The notes under the pieces are model-generated. The model did no database searches. It saw nothing but the letters and a program-made list of their open reading frames with translations, and was not told the DNA's origin. From contig JABMCL010000732.1 in assembly GCA_018857735.1 (NCBI GenBank), positions 1,163,501 to 1,227,500 of the forward strand: DNA of 64,000 nt, in the 5' to 3' direction. The translations under genes were made by a program, and so were the position numbers. This document shows positions 11,135 to 21,180 of the stretch, in pieces. Every line of letters starts with the position of its first letter. Position 1 is the first letter of the stretch. The stretch is from Alviniconcha marisindica (lineage: Eukaryota > Mollusca > Gastropoda > Provannidae).

Positions 11135-14100
11135 TCTATGTGCACATACATGCACATACACACACACACTTCAATAAGTTCTATACTGTTTCAAACAGCA
11201 GTCAACCAGTCTGTAACTACATGCAGTCATTATGTACCCACCACAGCCACCAATTATGCAAGACTGGCATTACGTGATTGTGGATAGTCGCTTACCTGGG
11301 GTTTAACAATAACAATCTACAAACCAACCACACATGAGACAGGCAAAAGGTTTTATATTTGTCTCTTCTTATTTTAGATACACAGCGAAGGTTAGCCTTA
11401 GGTCTCTGTGACTAGGAATACGCTTGAGACAGCAAACATTACCTGATGTTACGTGAATGAGCTTTCAAGGTACACACTGGGTTCCCAGTCTTGTCTGTCA
11501 GGTGGCTGATGTCAAGACGCTGGTTACACTGCAACCATCAACACAGAGGTGTTTATCATAGCTGGTAATCATCATGATCAGTTTTGCAGTGTGCTTATTG
11601 TGAACACAGTGCTCAGCGTTTTCAAGTCAAGTTGTTATTTACGCCATAAAAAAATGCCTTTGCATGTGACACTTTAAAAACAACCCCAAAACCCACTAAA
11701 TAACACAAAATAAAACAACATGAAGTGATCACAAAAATAGGGGCCGGTAAAGTGGATTCAAAAAGTATACACTTGATGCATGTGAGATGAACATTATGAA
11801 AGAAGTATCAAAAGTATTGTCTACAAATAACCCTTGCTGATCATACAAAGCAGCTAATGGCCATGGAAACAGAGTTTCTCCCTATCCACCCCCCCCCCAC
11901 GAAATAGAAACTAAGAATGATAACAGCTTCCCCCCTCCACCCCCAACCCATAGAATCAGAAAGGCAACAGCTTCCCCCCTCCACACCCAACCCATAGAAT
12001 TAGAAAGGCAACAGCTTCCCCCCTCCACACCCAACCCATAGAATTAGAAAGACAACAGCTTCCCCCCTCCACACCCAACCCATAGAATTAGAAAGACAAC
12101 AGCTTTCCCCCAACACCCCCAACCCACAGAATTAGAAACTAGAAAGACAACAGCTTTCCCCCCTCCACCCTCAACCCATAGAATTAGGCAACAGCTTCCC
12201 CCCTCCACCCCATAGAATTAGAAAGGCAACAGCTTCCCCCCTACACCCCAACCCATAAATTAGAATGGCAACAGCTTCCCCCCTCCACCCCAACCCATCC
12301 AATTAGAAAGGCAACAACTTCCCCTATCCACCCTCTCCCTATAGATAATAGAAAAGCAACAGCTTCCCCCTTCCCCACATAGAAAGGCAACAGCTTCCCC
12401 CTTCCCCACATAGAAAGGCAACAGCTTCCCCCTTCCCCACATAAAGGCAACAGCCTCCCCCCTTCCCCACATAGAAAGGCAACAGCTTCCCCCCCTTCCC
12501 CACACAGAATGGCAACAGCTTCCACCCTTCCCCACACAGAAAGGCAACAGCTTCCCCCTTCCCCACATAGAAAGGCAACAGCTTCCCCCCTTCCGCTCAC
12601 AGAATGGCAACAGCTTCCCCCCTTCCCCACATAGAAAGGCAACAGCTTCCCCCCTTCCCCCCACAGAATGGCAACAGCTTCCACCCTTTCCCACACAGAA
12701 AGACAACAGCTTCCCCCCTTCCCCCCATACAAAGGCAACAGCTTCCCCCCTTCCCACACAGAAAGGCAACAACTTCCCCCCTTCCCCACACAGAATGGCA
12801 ACAGCTTCCCCCCTTCCCCACACAGAAAGGCAACAGCTTCCCCCCTTCCCCACATAGAATGGCAACAGCTTCCCCCTTTCCCCACACAGAATGGCAACAG
12901 CTTCCCCCCTTCCCCACACATAATGGCAACAGCTTCCCCCCTTCCCCACACAGAATGGCAACAGCTTCCCCCCTTCCCCACACAGAAAGGCAACAGCTTC
13001 CCCCTTTCCCCACACAGAAAGGCAACTGCTTCCCCCCTCAAGGCAACAGATCCCATAAAAGGCAACATGCTCCCCCCCCCCCCCCACCAAGAGTGGCAAC
13101 AGAGGACTGACCGCTGTGACGAAGAGATAAGCATGGGAGGCATGCGGGTTGAACTGGACACAACTGATGTCCCACTTGCTCTGTCTAGCGATGCGCGTCA
13201 CATTGCGATCTTCCCCCTCCTCAGGGTTCTCCAGATTCACATAGGCCAGCGTCTTCTTGCTGCAATCAGACACAAGTCATTCTCCTCATTAATTATTTTT
13301 TAATAATGTCACATACTAACTAATGTTGGAATGAGATTATATATGACATGCTCTCCTAGCATTGCTTCATCAGTTCATATGTCAAGTTGGCAAGTATGCT
13401 CAGACATATTTCTTTACATTTACACTTGTTATAGTCTTCTGTTTGCCACTGCTTGTTCTCATGAATGATTCAGCACAATAGAAGGTTCAAAAGAATGCTA
13501 TTTATTAGGACAAAACACAACATGCCAATTTTCGGTGTAATCCCCTTTTATTAAGCTACAAAACAACACTTGAACAACAATTTAAACAGTGTTAAACAAG
13601 GAAAAATAAGATGGAAAGCTAAGACAATCATCTGACGTGCTAGCAGTCATTCTTGCATGATATCTACTCATCAGTAGCTTAGCAAGGACCTGTTGTTAGA
13701 CAGGTTTTTGACTGAACCTAAGCTACAATCCTTGTAAAATAAAGTTTTTGAGTTCAAGTTCGAGTTTGAGTTCTTGTTTCAGATTGTTAGCGCCAGCTCA
13801 TTGTATTCTGTGATACTCTGTGCTGTCAGCTCATTGTATTCTGTGATACTCTGTGCTGTCTATGGAGTCTTCTTGGCTGCAAGGTAACGTTGCCATTGTG
13901 TAGCTGTTGAACTGGACCCCCAATCAGCCTGCAGGGCTATTCTACAGCTCTAAATCTGTGGACATAACTATAGTGTCGCTGTCTGGCCGAGGTGGTCAGC
14001 TAGAGGCTTCCTGCTCTACCTGTGCACCATCTGTTTCATTTCCAGCAGCAGTGCCCACCACCTCTCTTTTTGGATGCTGTGTGCTTCAGGGAGAATTTGT

Positions 14101-16917
14101 AACCCTTTGCCTTCAGCGCTATTTGGACCTTGTCATGCACTGGTCCCTCCCATTGCACAATCACCCCATCAGGTCTTTACTGATGGATTTGGACCCCCAA
14201 TCAGTTGGGTGGTTGGGTCTGATAGTGGACTGGGTTCCACTGCTGGTGGATTTGCCAATTTCTTCAGTGCCTTCCATTTTTTCTTCTTCTTGTCAGCTTA
14301 TCTTTTTGTCAGCTTCAAATTCCATGCATCACAGATTGACCACATCAGGGTGCAGACTGACCACGTCAGGGTGTCAGTGCTGCTCATGTTCAGAAAGGCC
14401 AGAGTTGGTCTTGAATCTTTAGCTGCACTTGGAAGGATGGGAGTAGGGGGTGGGTGTGAGGGGTGGGGGGCCTCCCAACTTTGCTGTGTGGAGCATGGCA
14501 TTCATTTCCAGTCTATGTGCCCTGCTGAAGATGTCACAGCATAGCTTGCACCCAAAGAGGATACTTTCTTCTCCATGGGTCTCAACTTTTGCCATGCGGT
14601 CACTGAGCAGCTGAAAGAAGCTAAACATGTGTTCGTGAATATTTCAGGTTTGTTGCCAGCAGCTTGAAGAAGAATGGTGTATTAGTGAACATTTCTGGTT
14701 TCTTGTCAGCAACTTGAAGAAGAATCCCTCTTCTTGAAGTTCTTCCTCGCTGATTTGCCCCTCATTGGGGGTGGACCCACCCTCTTCTGTCTCTTACTAG
14801 TTGTTATATGAGCATGTGCCAAAAGGTGCTGCTTAGAAGGTGGACATTAGGGTGAAAAATAAAAGCAGAAAAGTCATTTAGCAAGTAACACCATTTAAAA
14901 GATGTTTTTTTTAACATTTCAGGTCTAAAAAAGATAACCTGATGAAGAAGTCTGGGGAAAAGACATTTAAAGACGGACACCTGAATCTGTCGAAAAAACA
15001 CAGGACACAAGTTTGTTTTGATTTAACTTGAATTAATGATTGCTATAAATCTTGGGGAAAAAATAAACACCATCATTTATAACAAGACAGTAAAACTTAA
15101 ATGCTCAATTCATTTTTTATTTCATATTCAAAATCATCAATGATGTCCTGTGTTACATCCACAGACTGATTTTTTTTTTTAAAAAAATAAAAATTTTAAC
15201 CCCAAAATGAATAAAAAATAAATTTTAAAAATTTAGGGTGTTTATTAAATTTATAAAGCATTTTGTTTCCATGACTCGATGAAATAAGGTCATCAACAAA
15301 AAAAAATTTTACTTTTTTATCTGTGGATGTAAGATTATTGGATAACATAACATTTCCCGCTCACAATACACAGCTTAAAAAAATAAAGGCTGATTTCCCT
15401 ACACTGCAAAAAAATTTCCCAGTGATTAGATTTTTTAATGATGAATAAAAAATTTTGCTTGTATAGTTGTAATTTGTCAAAGGCCCTTTTTCGCAGTTTA
15501 TTGGGATGTAAAACTCTATGGTGGACACAACACTTCTTTCCTGTAAAAACTATGCAAAATTTAAAATCATTATTTTTTCCTACATTTGAACATTGCTGTA
15601 AATACTAAACAAGGCCGAAACCATTTTTTTAAAGTAATGCACTGTCGGATGCCTCGCATATCAGAGGACACAAGGAATATGTAAACTGGACAGCAGTAGG
15701 ACTTAGAAAAAAATACAGCCAAGTTGTCATTATTATTTTTTCATTGACAAAACAGAAAACCATGTGAATTACAAATGTACATTCACCCTATACCCATTGT
15801 TAACAGCAGGTAAAATTCAAAAAAAGCAGATTCATTAAGTTCACTACCGGAAAACAACTGAAAATTTAAGAACCAGAAACATAATGCAAAAAAATGGGAA
15901 ATGATACAAAGATAGGAATTTCCCTTAAACTAATTCTTCCCATCCCTTAAATTTAAAAAAAATTTGTTTTCTGGTTGGCCTAGCATTGGCAATCTTTTTA
16001 AATTTCCGTTTCCAAATCAGGGGCCCGGACAACGGTTCATGCTCCCCAAAAGTTGTCCCTTCGGTAAAAACATGCCGCCCTTTTTTGGGCTCGTCAGCCG
16101 AAAAAAGAAACGCAGGACAAAAAACAAAAAAACTGTTTTGAGGAAAATGTCTCCTATTTATGGTTGCAAAATTGGAGACCACAGCATATAAGATATTGTG
16201 TGTTTCACCCCGGTGTGTTTTTGATTTTCCCCCCAAAGTATACATATCATATCGACATTAGGTAATATTACTAAAAAAAAAATATTTTATATATATATTA
16301 TATATTTATAATAATTTTAAAATAGGCTGTAGTTGAAACATAATAAAACAAAATACCAGGTTTCCCCCTTTTTAAATTTCTTTCATTTGGTTTTTCTCCC
16401 TATAACTTCCACCCCCACCCTACATTGTGCCACAGTGTATTGTATTTTTTGTTGTTTAATTTTTTGTCTTCAGTTGATATTTATAGTGAATTGTCCAAAA
16501 ATTCTACTTTTTATGCTGCATGTATTGATTTTTACTGCAATGCACATATAAAACTACATCAGTTAAGAAATTCTATTCTGGCTTTCATGTTTCAGCACAC
16601 ACTTTAGAAGAAAACGTTGCTGAAAAAAAAAAAGAATCAAAACAACAGAACAAAGCTTTTTTATCCCCCAAAAGGGAAGGCCTGGGAAGATAAAATAATT
16701 TTAAAAAAAAAAAAAATTCCCCCAAACAAATGTTTTAAAGTTTTCTTTTTTCTTTCTTTTCTTTTTTGTTTTTGTTTTTGTTGTTTGTACTAAAAGGTAA
16801 AAGATAATTTACGGTATGCCTTTTTTAAAAACTCTTAGTTCACATCACAGAGGGAATAATAAAAATTAGAGTTGCAGAAAGGGATTTAGGAGTAAAAATT
16901 TTTGTTGGCATCATGCT

Positions 16918-16949
<32 letters not shown>

Positions 16950-19059
16950 ACGATGAAACAAAAAGAAAAAAAAAGCGTCCGGGCAGCGGGAAAACAACTC
17001 CAAAGTGTGCCGTGAAAAAAACGGGGATTTTTCCCATTACGGAAACACTGAAGTATGTTTCCTTTCTCAAAAAAACTAAGAAAAACAGTTGTTGATCGAA
17101 ACTGGACATTTCTGTGCAAAAAAATTGGCACTCGCGATCAAAAAACTGACCTTGTTTCATCCGAGAAACAGCGGGGTATCGAACGAAGACATCACTTTGA
17201 ATTTACACCCCCCGAAACCTGTTAATAATGTATTATTAAAAACGAAGAAAATGCAAAAAAAAACTTGTACCAAAAGAAAAGTAACTATTTAATCTGCGGA
17301 CGCAACATCACATTTTGATTGAAACTGTAAAAAGGTACATGACCCAAATCGAAAATTCACTCACCTTTCCCTTTTTGGCACCATGTTTGAAGAGAAAGTA
17401 GGCGCAAAGCATTTTGGGTAAACATGGCCGCGCTTTTTGCAAAAGACCGCGGTCACAAAATCGACGTTTATCCCCAGAATCGGCAAATTTTCATAAACAC
17501 GACAAAATAAAAAAAAAAGAAATTTTAAAATTTAAATTTTTATTACGAAGAATCCAAGCTTTTATTATCACTGCTTTGGGCTAAACACTGATTTTAGCAA
17601 AACCTTCTTTGTTTTACCACCACAAGTCCCAGTGAATATAGCAGACGAACGTTTTCGTAGCACGGAACCGACCCAATGGTTTGATCAAAAAAAACATATG
17701 TTTTTTCAATTTTCAGATTTTACAAATAGTTATGAGCCGTTTTCTCAACATTAAAAAGCTTTGACTATGTCCTTTAGCACAAAAAGGTTGCCAAAAAAGG
17801 GAAAAAGCAAACAAAACGACAATGAAGGGGTGCACCCGAAATGTCCACCCTTCCTTTGCCGATTTTCGCCCCGGGCCGGGTAAATTTTCATATTTTTTTA
17901 ACTCAAAATGACTTTGGGAGTAAGTTTATCTTTATTATCTCTTTGATGCATACTCTTTCAGATAAAGTTAGGTTTGTTCAGAGAAAACTTAAACCTGAAG
18001 AAGCATTTACGACCAAAAAATGGATGGTCCTCGCCGAGCACCTTTTGGCACAGGCTCATATAGATCCTGTATCACTGTCTACAGACAGACATGTACATTA
18101 TTTATGTCATCATCTGATCAAGTGTCCTGCATGGATTAAACAGCTGTGCTAAGTTCAATGAGATACTCACCCTGCCAGCACAGCATGGGAGCCAAGACAA
18201 TCCACTGCCATGGCATTGGCCTGTAAGTAAAAGACACACAGTAATCATACTTTTTTTAATAGCCATATATTATCAAATACTTAGCCCTGAATCATACCTG
18301 GCCAATCGATGAATCTGGCAATGAAAAATGAAACTGTCAAAAATTGAGCTCAAGAGGGGGGCATACTGTACATACCAAGTAACCAACCCTGACACAAACT
18401 AAAGGTACGGGAGAGCTCTATTAAGCTAGCCATGACATTGACAAGCCTAGCCAGACTATCTGTCAAAGACTCACACCTAACTCAGACCATCATCAGTGTT
18501 CTTTTTATGATAGTGTAGTGTAACTCCAGGCTGCAATTCAAAAAGGCCTCTAAACAGTAACACTGACAATCCCCCCCCCCCCCCCCACACACACACAAGC
18601 CTTGACAGGGGACAAGTCTTAAACAACAAAGATGACAGACCTGCCTGGGGATGTTTAACAAAACCAACAACGGCCTTGTAGACAAAAACCCATTTATGGT
18701 TTAGTCTTCTGCTACTCTGAGTCTGACCCTAGGACTAGAAGAGCACAAAGACTACTAGGAACAGACCCAACACCTGTCGTCTCACACTCCTTCCCCCTTA
18801 CTGTCTGTGAATGGAACCTCGTCCCCACAGCTATTTCTTCAGCCCCTTCATTCACGTCCTTTCTGAGTTGACTAGGCTGCAGTCTTCACAACCCATGATC
18901 ATGCAAGACATTTTTCAAATTGGTGTGGTGTCTATAAACTATAAAGGTGCCAAAAGCCATGTAGCTGAATCAATGAATGGTACAGTGATTATCAGCTACA
19001 TGGCTCTCTATACTACTTGAACTCTAGTACCAGCAAATGCCCTTCATCCTTCCCCATCT

Positions 19060-19120
<61 letters not shown>

Positions 19121-19888
19121 CACAACACACATACTCTCCGTGATCCTTTTGTTGTTGTTGTTTTGTTTTGAGAACTGGTCAAACAATATAGCAGCTGGTA
19201 TGTCTGACTGATTGCAATTTTTTTTCTGGTATTGCTGATCTTATTCTTAATTATGGCAAAATACTGGAAATTACCAAATAACCCAAACTCTGACAACCTG
19301 CTCTGACAGTCCCCTACCTCTCGATGAATCAAGATCATATATTTTTAACGTTAGATTAGCTGTCTTATTTACGGTTTTAATAACATCCAAAGCACTGACT
19401 GTGACCACCTTTTAAACACACACAGCTGCAGGACTTGCAACGCTCTGACAGAACCCAGTCCTTGACCGGAAGAAGACGACGAAGGATCATACATGACATC
19501 TGCGATGTCCACTCCATTTTCAACACCCACTCACTCATCTGATTCATCAGCACCCTCACCCTCACCCCCAGCGAATCTTTAACCACCTCTTCACCGACCT
19601 ACGGTAGAACCCCTCTCAATAGCGCCAGAATGTGCAGCCTAATAATGGTAAACACATAATTATGTGGAAATAAGAAGAACAACAAAATCTGAACGCCTGC
19701 ACTACATTTCTGTTGCCGTGTTTACTAAGTCACATCTACTTACATCCTTTTAGTGCAGAAAGCTCAGACATTATGATTTATAGAAACCGCACATTGCCAA
19801 CATCTTTGGAGCTGGACACTATGGAGATACATACCTGCAGGTCTTTGAACTCCGCCACAAAAGTCTCGCTGCTCCACTGCACCGCCAT
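2781..19888 (-). CDS. WDR59: WDR59 gene, N-terminal WD40 propeller portion (ten exons, partial)
   Basis: Ten minus-strand exons join in frame with GT-AG introns and give about 303 residues colinear with animal WDR59, from MAVQWSSETFVAEFKDLQ to the WD repeat ending TWSRDQSLRIWRIEPNLQR. WDR59 is a subunit of GATOR2 (with MIOS, WDR24, SEH1L and SEC13), which acts at the lysosome and opposes GATOR1 to permit mTORC1 activation by amino acids. This part is the N-terminal beta-propeller. Typical blade signatures are visible: WDIR, IWDPR, HGLDWSPD, LYLWK, HKDVVLEFQW and LRIWR. The RWD domain and C-terminal zinc-binding region of the family are not in the window and should lie left of base 2,781. Introns are dominated by minisatellites. 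One internal exon expected between the exons at 5,690-5,806 and 3,671-3,836 was not found. The start is the ATG at 19,888-19,886, matching the family N-terminus. Identity is secure; the model is partial. Confidence 0.93.
2875..3655. repeat. minisatellite filling WDR59 intron 9, unit about 39 bp
   Basis: About 20 degenerate copies containing cacttagacacagcactgat and gtttccattgtatggaaca occupy nearly the whole 810-bp intron, from about 14 bases after the donor of exon 9 to about 15 bases before the acceptor of exon 10. Because 39 is a multiple of 3, long open frames appear on both strands; they are not genes. Confidence 0.95.
3671..3836 (-). CDS. WDR59: WDR59 exon 9
   Basis: A 166-nt exon (acceptor gtttgcgacag, donor GAGG|gtaagc) encodes PFGAGLVTVVVPQLKRGEN, SLYLWKITAQSELQPIHTF and VGHKDVVLEFQWKKQPE plus one base. 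It matches VTVMVPQLRRENSLLLW and FVGHDDVVLEFQWRKQ. It begins in phase 0, but the family has about 26 residues (FWDYRQPRK...KARYT) between exon 8 and this exon. Confidence 0.95.
4250..4560. repeat. tandem repeat, unit about 65 bp, WDR59 intron
   Basis: Five degenerate copies with tacatttacatcgcag, tgtactaggtaaaaaca and gatagtcttagactt.atgc. Confidence 0.8.
4620..4900. repeat. tandem repeat, unit about 60 bp, WDR59 intron
   Basis: About five degenerate copies of cagcagatcaacagacca, atcatgtcattcattaata. Confidence 0.75.
5415..5665. repeat. minisatellite next to the WDR59 exon 8 donor
   Basis: Degenerate units built on acagaccaggagatacagaa and gcaatgtaaagacataag. The array ends about 25 bases from the exon 8 donor. 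Confidence 0.85.
5690..5806 (-). CDS. WDR59: WDR59 exon 8
   Basis: A 117-nt, 39-codon exon encodes KGNSPQQYIAAHLSKIHG, then LDWSPDNQYHFVTASQDG and YVK. The acceptor is ttgtacag and the donor is AAG|gtaagc. The family signature AAHLSKIHGLDW is nearly identical to vertebrate WDR59. Both ends are phase 0. Confidence 0.95.
6111..6199 (-). CDS. WDR59: WDR59 exon 7
   Basis: An 89-nt exon (acceptor ttttatttcag, donor CCCAGG|gtgagg) encodes (A)GAYQVKWNRV, TNNLFATTHEG and DIRIWDPR. It is a complete WD blade edge matching SQVKWN...LATSHDGDVRIWDKR of the family. It ends in phase 0. Confidence 0.93.
6262..6318. repeat. (CA)n microsatellite, WDR59 intron 6
   Basis: About 28 CA dinucleotides. Confidence 0.95.
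6450..6725. repeat. three-copy tandem repeat, unit about 87 bp
   Basis: Three copies of catttcaacgcagacagctt, ..aacacc.caataagaggca and aaagaattccata.acacact are visible at about 6,455, 6,541 and 6,629, within the intron between WDR59 exons 6 and 7. Confidence 0.8.
7433..7470 (-). CDS. WDR59: WDR59 exon 6, 38-nt microexon
   Basis: This small exon lies between acceptor gctgtttcag and donor GTTG|gtgag. It completes the split Arg codon of exon 5 and adds EPKKPVHSYQTV plus the first base of an Ala codon. The result, DIREPKKP..TVAGAYQVKW, aligns with vertebrate DIKDTRKP..AVAGASQVKW. The phases on both sides (2 in, 1 out) fit exactly, which is strong support despite the short length. Confidence 0.87.
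7785..7962 (-). mobile_element. dispersed repeat with residual coding potential, copy 1
   Basis: On the minus strand it reads SSVQDGIYACRKAHLCSTP then SLGSFPNITFET. The plus-strand segment at 50,430-50,560 reads SSVQDGIYALGKAHMRSTP then PLRISPNVTFEM. Conservation at protein level between two loci marks a fragment of a transposon or amplified gene. The family is not identified. Confidence 0.6.
8055..9395. repeat. two-level minisatellite, 33-bp unit plus 53-bp spacer unit, WDR59 intron 5
   Basis: A basic 33-bp unit (cagtagttgtatcaaggtga tagcagataggtg) occurs in pure runs and also alternates with a 53-bp segment (tgccagtcacattagcttgt, tcaagataatttttattccc, attaatatcagcg), giving an 86-bp higher-order repeat. 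About 20 basic units are seen in total. Confidence 0.92.
9660..10760. repeat. 39-bp minisatellite seeded on the WDR59 exon 5 5' splice site
   Basis: About 28 units with acattacctgatgtcccaca and ggtaggtaaagttaggtgg. In minus-strand sense each unit holds CTTTACCTACCTGTGGGACA, TCAG, then gtaatgt, which is the last 24 coding bases of exon 5 plus the donor. Units near the exon (10,430-10,720) keep CAG|gtaatg; most distal units (9,660-10,030) read CAGataat and lack the GT. Units at 10,030-10,350 are ragged, and a (TA)n tract lies at 10,338-10,415. Confidence 0.95.
10722..10802 (-). CDS. WDR59: WDR59 exon 5 (donor lies inside a minisatellite)
   Basis: An 81-nt exon (acceptor ttttgtttcag) encodes S, DVDWSPFDVNVVASC, then SVDSFTYLWDI plus AG of a split Arg codon. 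It matches ISDLDW...SSVD...YIWDI of vertebrate WDR59. Its last 24 bases and the first 7 intronic bases (CAG|gtaatgt) are the same sequence that is tandemly repeated downstream in units of about 39 bp at 9,660-10,720. Confidence 0.93.
11092..11133. repeat. (CA)n microsatellite
   Basis: CA dinucleotides in the WDR59 intron between exons 4 and 5, with a second short CA tract at 11,155-11,170. Confidence 0.9.
11443..11528 (-). CDS. WDR59: WDR59 exon 4
   Basis: An 86-nt exon encodes CNQRLDISHLTDKTGNPVC and TLKAHSRNI plus two bases of the next codon. It starts in phase 0 and ends in phase 2. The acceptor is ggttgcag and the donor is ATCAG|gtaatgt. The donor context is identical over about 14 bases to that of exon 5. 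Confidence 0.92.
11895..13095. repeat. G/C-skewed minisatellites filling WDR59 intron 3
   Basis: There are two related blocks. About 11,930-12,330 has 44-bp units (gaattagaaaggcaacagct, tcccccctccacacccaacc), and about 12,340-13,090 has 30-32-bp units (gaatggcaacagcttccccc, cttccccacaca). On the transcript strand each unit reads GGGGAAGGGGGGAAGCTGTT. The array begins about 12 bases after the exon 3 donor. Long Gly/Cys-rich open frames across it are by-products. Confidence 0.95.
13112..13259 (-). CDS. WDR59: WDR59 exon 3
   Basis: A 148-nt exon (acceptor ctgattgcag, donor GCG|gtcagt) encodes KKTLAYVNLENPEEG, then RIARQSKWDISCVQFNPH and AYLFVTA. It matches the family pattern VNLDAP..SRQSKWD..AVQWNPH. 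Tandem repeats start about a dozen bases after the donor. Confidence 0.93.
13480..13615 (-). mobile_element. dispersed retroelement-like 3' fragment, copy 1
   Basis: It shares caaaacacaacatgc.aatt, ttcgg.gtaa, ccccttt, and aagctacaaaacaacactt with 51,870-51,985. On the minus strand it reads like the 3' end of a retroelement, finishing with AATAAA about 10 bases after the conserved block. The assignment is inference. Confidence 0.55.
15160..17890. other. homopolymer-rich, texture-anomalous segment of WDR59 intron 2
   Basis: This stretch is packed with runs of 4-14 A, T, C or G (for example the T run at about 16,918-16,948) and lacks the minisatellites seen elsewhere. It looks like unpolished long-read consensus or a degraded unique sequence. 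No exon was recognised in it. Confidence 0.5.
18171..18220 (-). CDS. WDR59: WDR59 exon 2
   Basis: A 50-nt exon between acceptor ttacttacag and donor GG|gtgagt encodes ANAMAVDCLGSHAVLAG, the first propeller strands. It ends in phase 2, and the final Gly codon is completed by the first base of exon 3. Confidence 0.9.
19064..19121. repeat. (CA)n microsatellite, WDR59 intron 1
   Basis: About 28 CA dinucleotides. Confidence 0.95.
19835..19888 (-). CDS. WDR59: WDR59 exon 1 (start codon)
   Basis: The exon encodes MAVQWSSETFVAEFKDLQ (18 codons) and ends in CTGCAG|gtat, phase 0. It aligns with the vertebrate start MAARWSSENVVVEFRDSQ. The ATG sits inside an AAGATGGCGG motif. No longer upstream reading frame is needed. 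Confidence 0.9.
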
Positions 19889-19891
19889 CTT
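19882..19891 (-). promoter_or_regulatory. YY1-type motif overlapping the WDR59 start codon
   Basis: On the minus strand AAGATGGCGG spans the initiator ATG. This is the classic YY1 core found at or just inside 5' ends of TATA-less housekeeping genes. No TATA box is evident in the 200 bases upstream. A regulatory role is inference from motif and position. Confidence 0.4.
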
Positions 19892-20069
19892 GAGTGTCAC
19901 GCCTACTTTGCGGCATGCTGCAAATGTTGACCGCAGCTGTCTTGACTGGTCTGTTTCTCCTTCTTTAGCAAGTTTAAAATATCTGTACCAAATTTTTACA
20001 CTTGGAACAAGCAAGAGTCAGAATATTTCAAGATCATTACGAACAGCTACTGGTCTTTGTGAAAAAGTC

Positions 20070-20700
20070 TGACATTGCGACATCCAGAGCCAGACCCCGG
20101 GTGGCTGCGGAGGGGGGAGGGGGTAGGCCTAGTGTCTCGATCCGTCTAGATTTTTGCGATGCATCGGTCAGGGTGAGCCCTTTTGCCATGGACTTGCATA
20201 TACTATATACTGTGCGTCCATGCATTTTGCTGTTTACTCCTGACTGGTTGAGGCAGAGACACTTCAAATTCTGTAGTAGGCTAACTGTGGTTGAGGGCAG
20301 ACGGTAGATCGTCTGGAAGCCTGCCGCCGGGTTGGTTCGCTGACTAAATGGCGATGCGCGCTAGACTGCGGCAGTCAAACTGTTCACCGCCACGAGTTGC
20401 GCTACGTTCTCTGCTGCCGCACTGGCAGATCCAGACGGCACAGCCTGGACGTGCATGAATGTCATGCACGGCCACAGCCGTTTTGCGTGGCTAAAGAAGA
20501 GGCCGTCGATTTACCCTCCCCATCCGGCCAGGTGGGTTTCGGATGTAGGACCCGGCCGGACATTTCACCTCTAACCGGCCGGACAGTTCACCCCTTAGTA
20601 ACCGGCCAGACAACTCACCGCTACCGGGCAGTTAACCACAGGACAGGTCACCACCGGACTCATAATTCTATACACGCGTGCGGACGCCAACACACGCACG
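20070..20700. promoter_or_regulatory. GC/CpG-rich block upstream of WDR59
   Basis: This block, 180-800 bases upstream of the WDR59 ATG, is visibly richer in CpG than the surroundings (gcgatgcgcgctagactgcg, cgccacgagttgcgctacg). It contains at 20,520-20,670 a short degenerate repeat of accggccggacagttcacc. It could be a CpG-rich promoter region; that is inference from position and composition. Confidence 0.35.
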
Positions 20701-21094
20701 CACGCATGCACCTCGGCACACACCCCCACACCCCTGGATGGCCGTGCTTTCTCAAAGTCAGTCAGTGCTGATGGTTACTGTGGAGTGACGAGTACTGATG
20801 GTGAACTGCCCTACTGTTGTTGTTTTTTAGTTTTTTATCTGTGGTGAATAAGTCTGTGCTCCTGGATTTCAGGTCATTGTCACAGACATCTCCATGAGCT
20901 GTGGAACTCCCATCACTTTCACAATAGCTTAGTTTTCTTCCAATGCTGGGTGTCGGGCACCAGCTGAGACTCGTTTTTGTTTCTCTTAGCTTTCTTCAGT
21001 TTATGTAGTTCACTTTCTAGCTGGCCAGTGCTAGTGACGGAAGACATAGCAACAGCCAAGGTGATGCTGGTGTGAATCTGTTTACTTCTTATTC

Positions 21095-21180
21095 AAGTTG
21101 TGAGTTCCTAGATGCATGTCTAGGAGCGCTCAGGGCGTTGATGAGTGCATGATAAATGTACATTATTATTATTATTATGT
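21095..21180 (+). mobile_element. LINE 3' end fragment (L2/CR1-like)
   Basis: The sequence tctaggagcgctcagggcgt, tgatgagtgcatgataaatg, tacattattattattatt has the arrangement of L2/CR1-type 3' ends: a GCGCT stem region, AAATG, then an ATT microsatellite. Only the tail is present. Confidence 0.5.

Noticed and set aside
12241..13273. Gly/Cys-rich minus-strand frames of more than 300 codons and Pro-rich plus-strand frames
   Set aside because: They run through the intronic G-run minisatellite directly after WDR59 exon 3; only the exon 3 part is coding.
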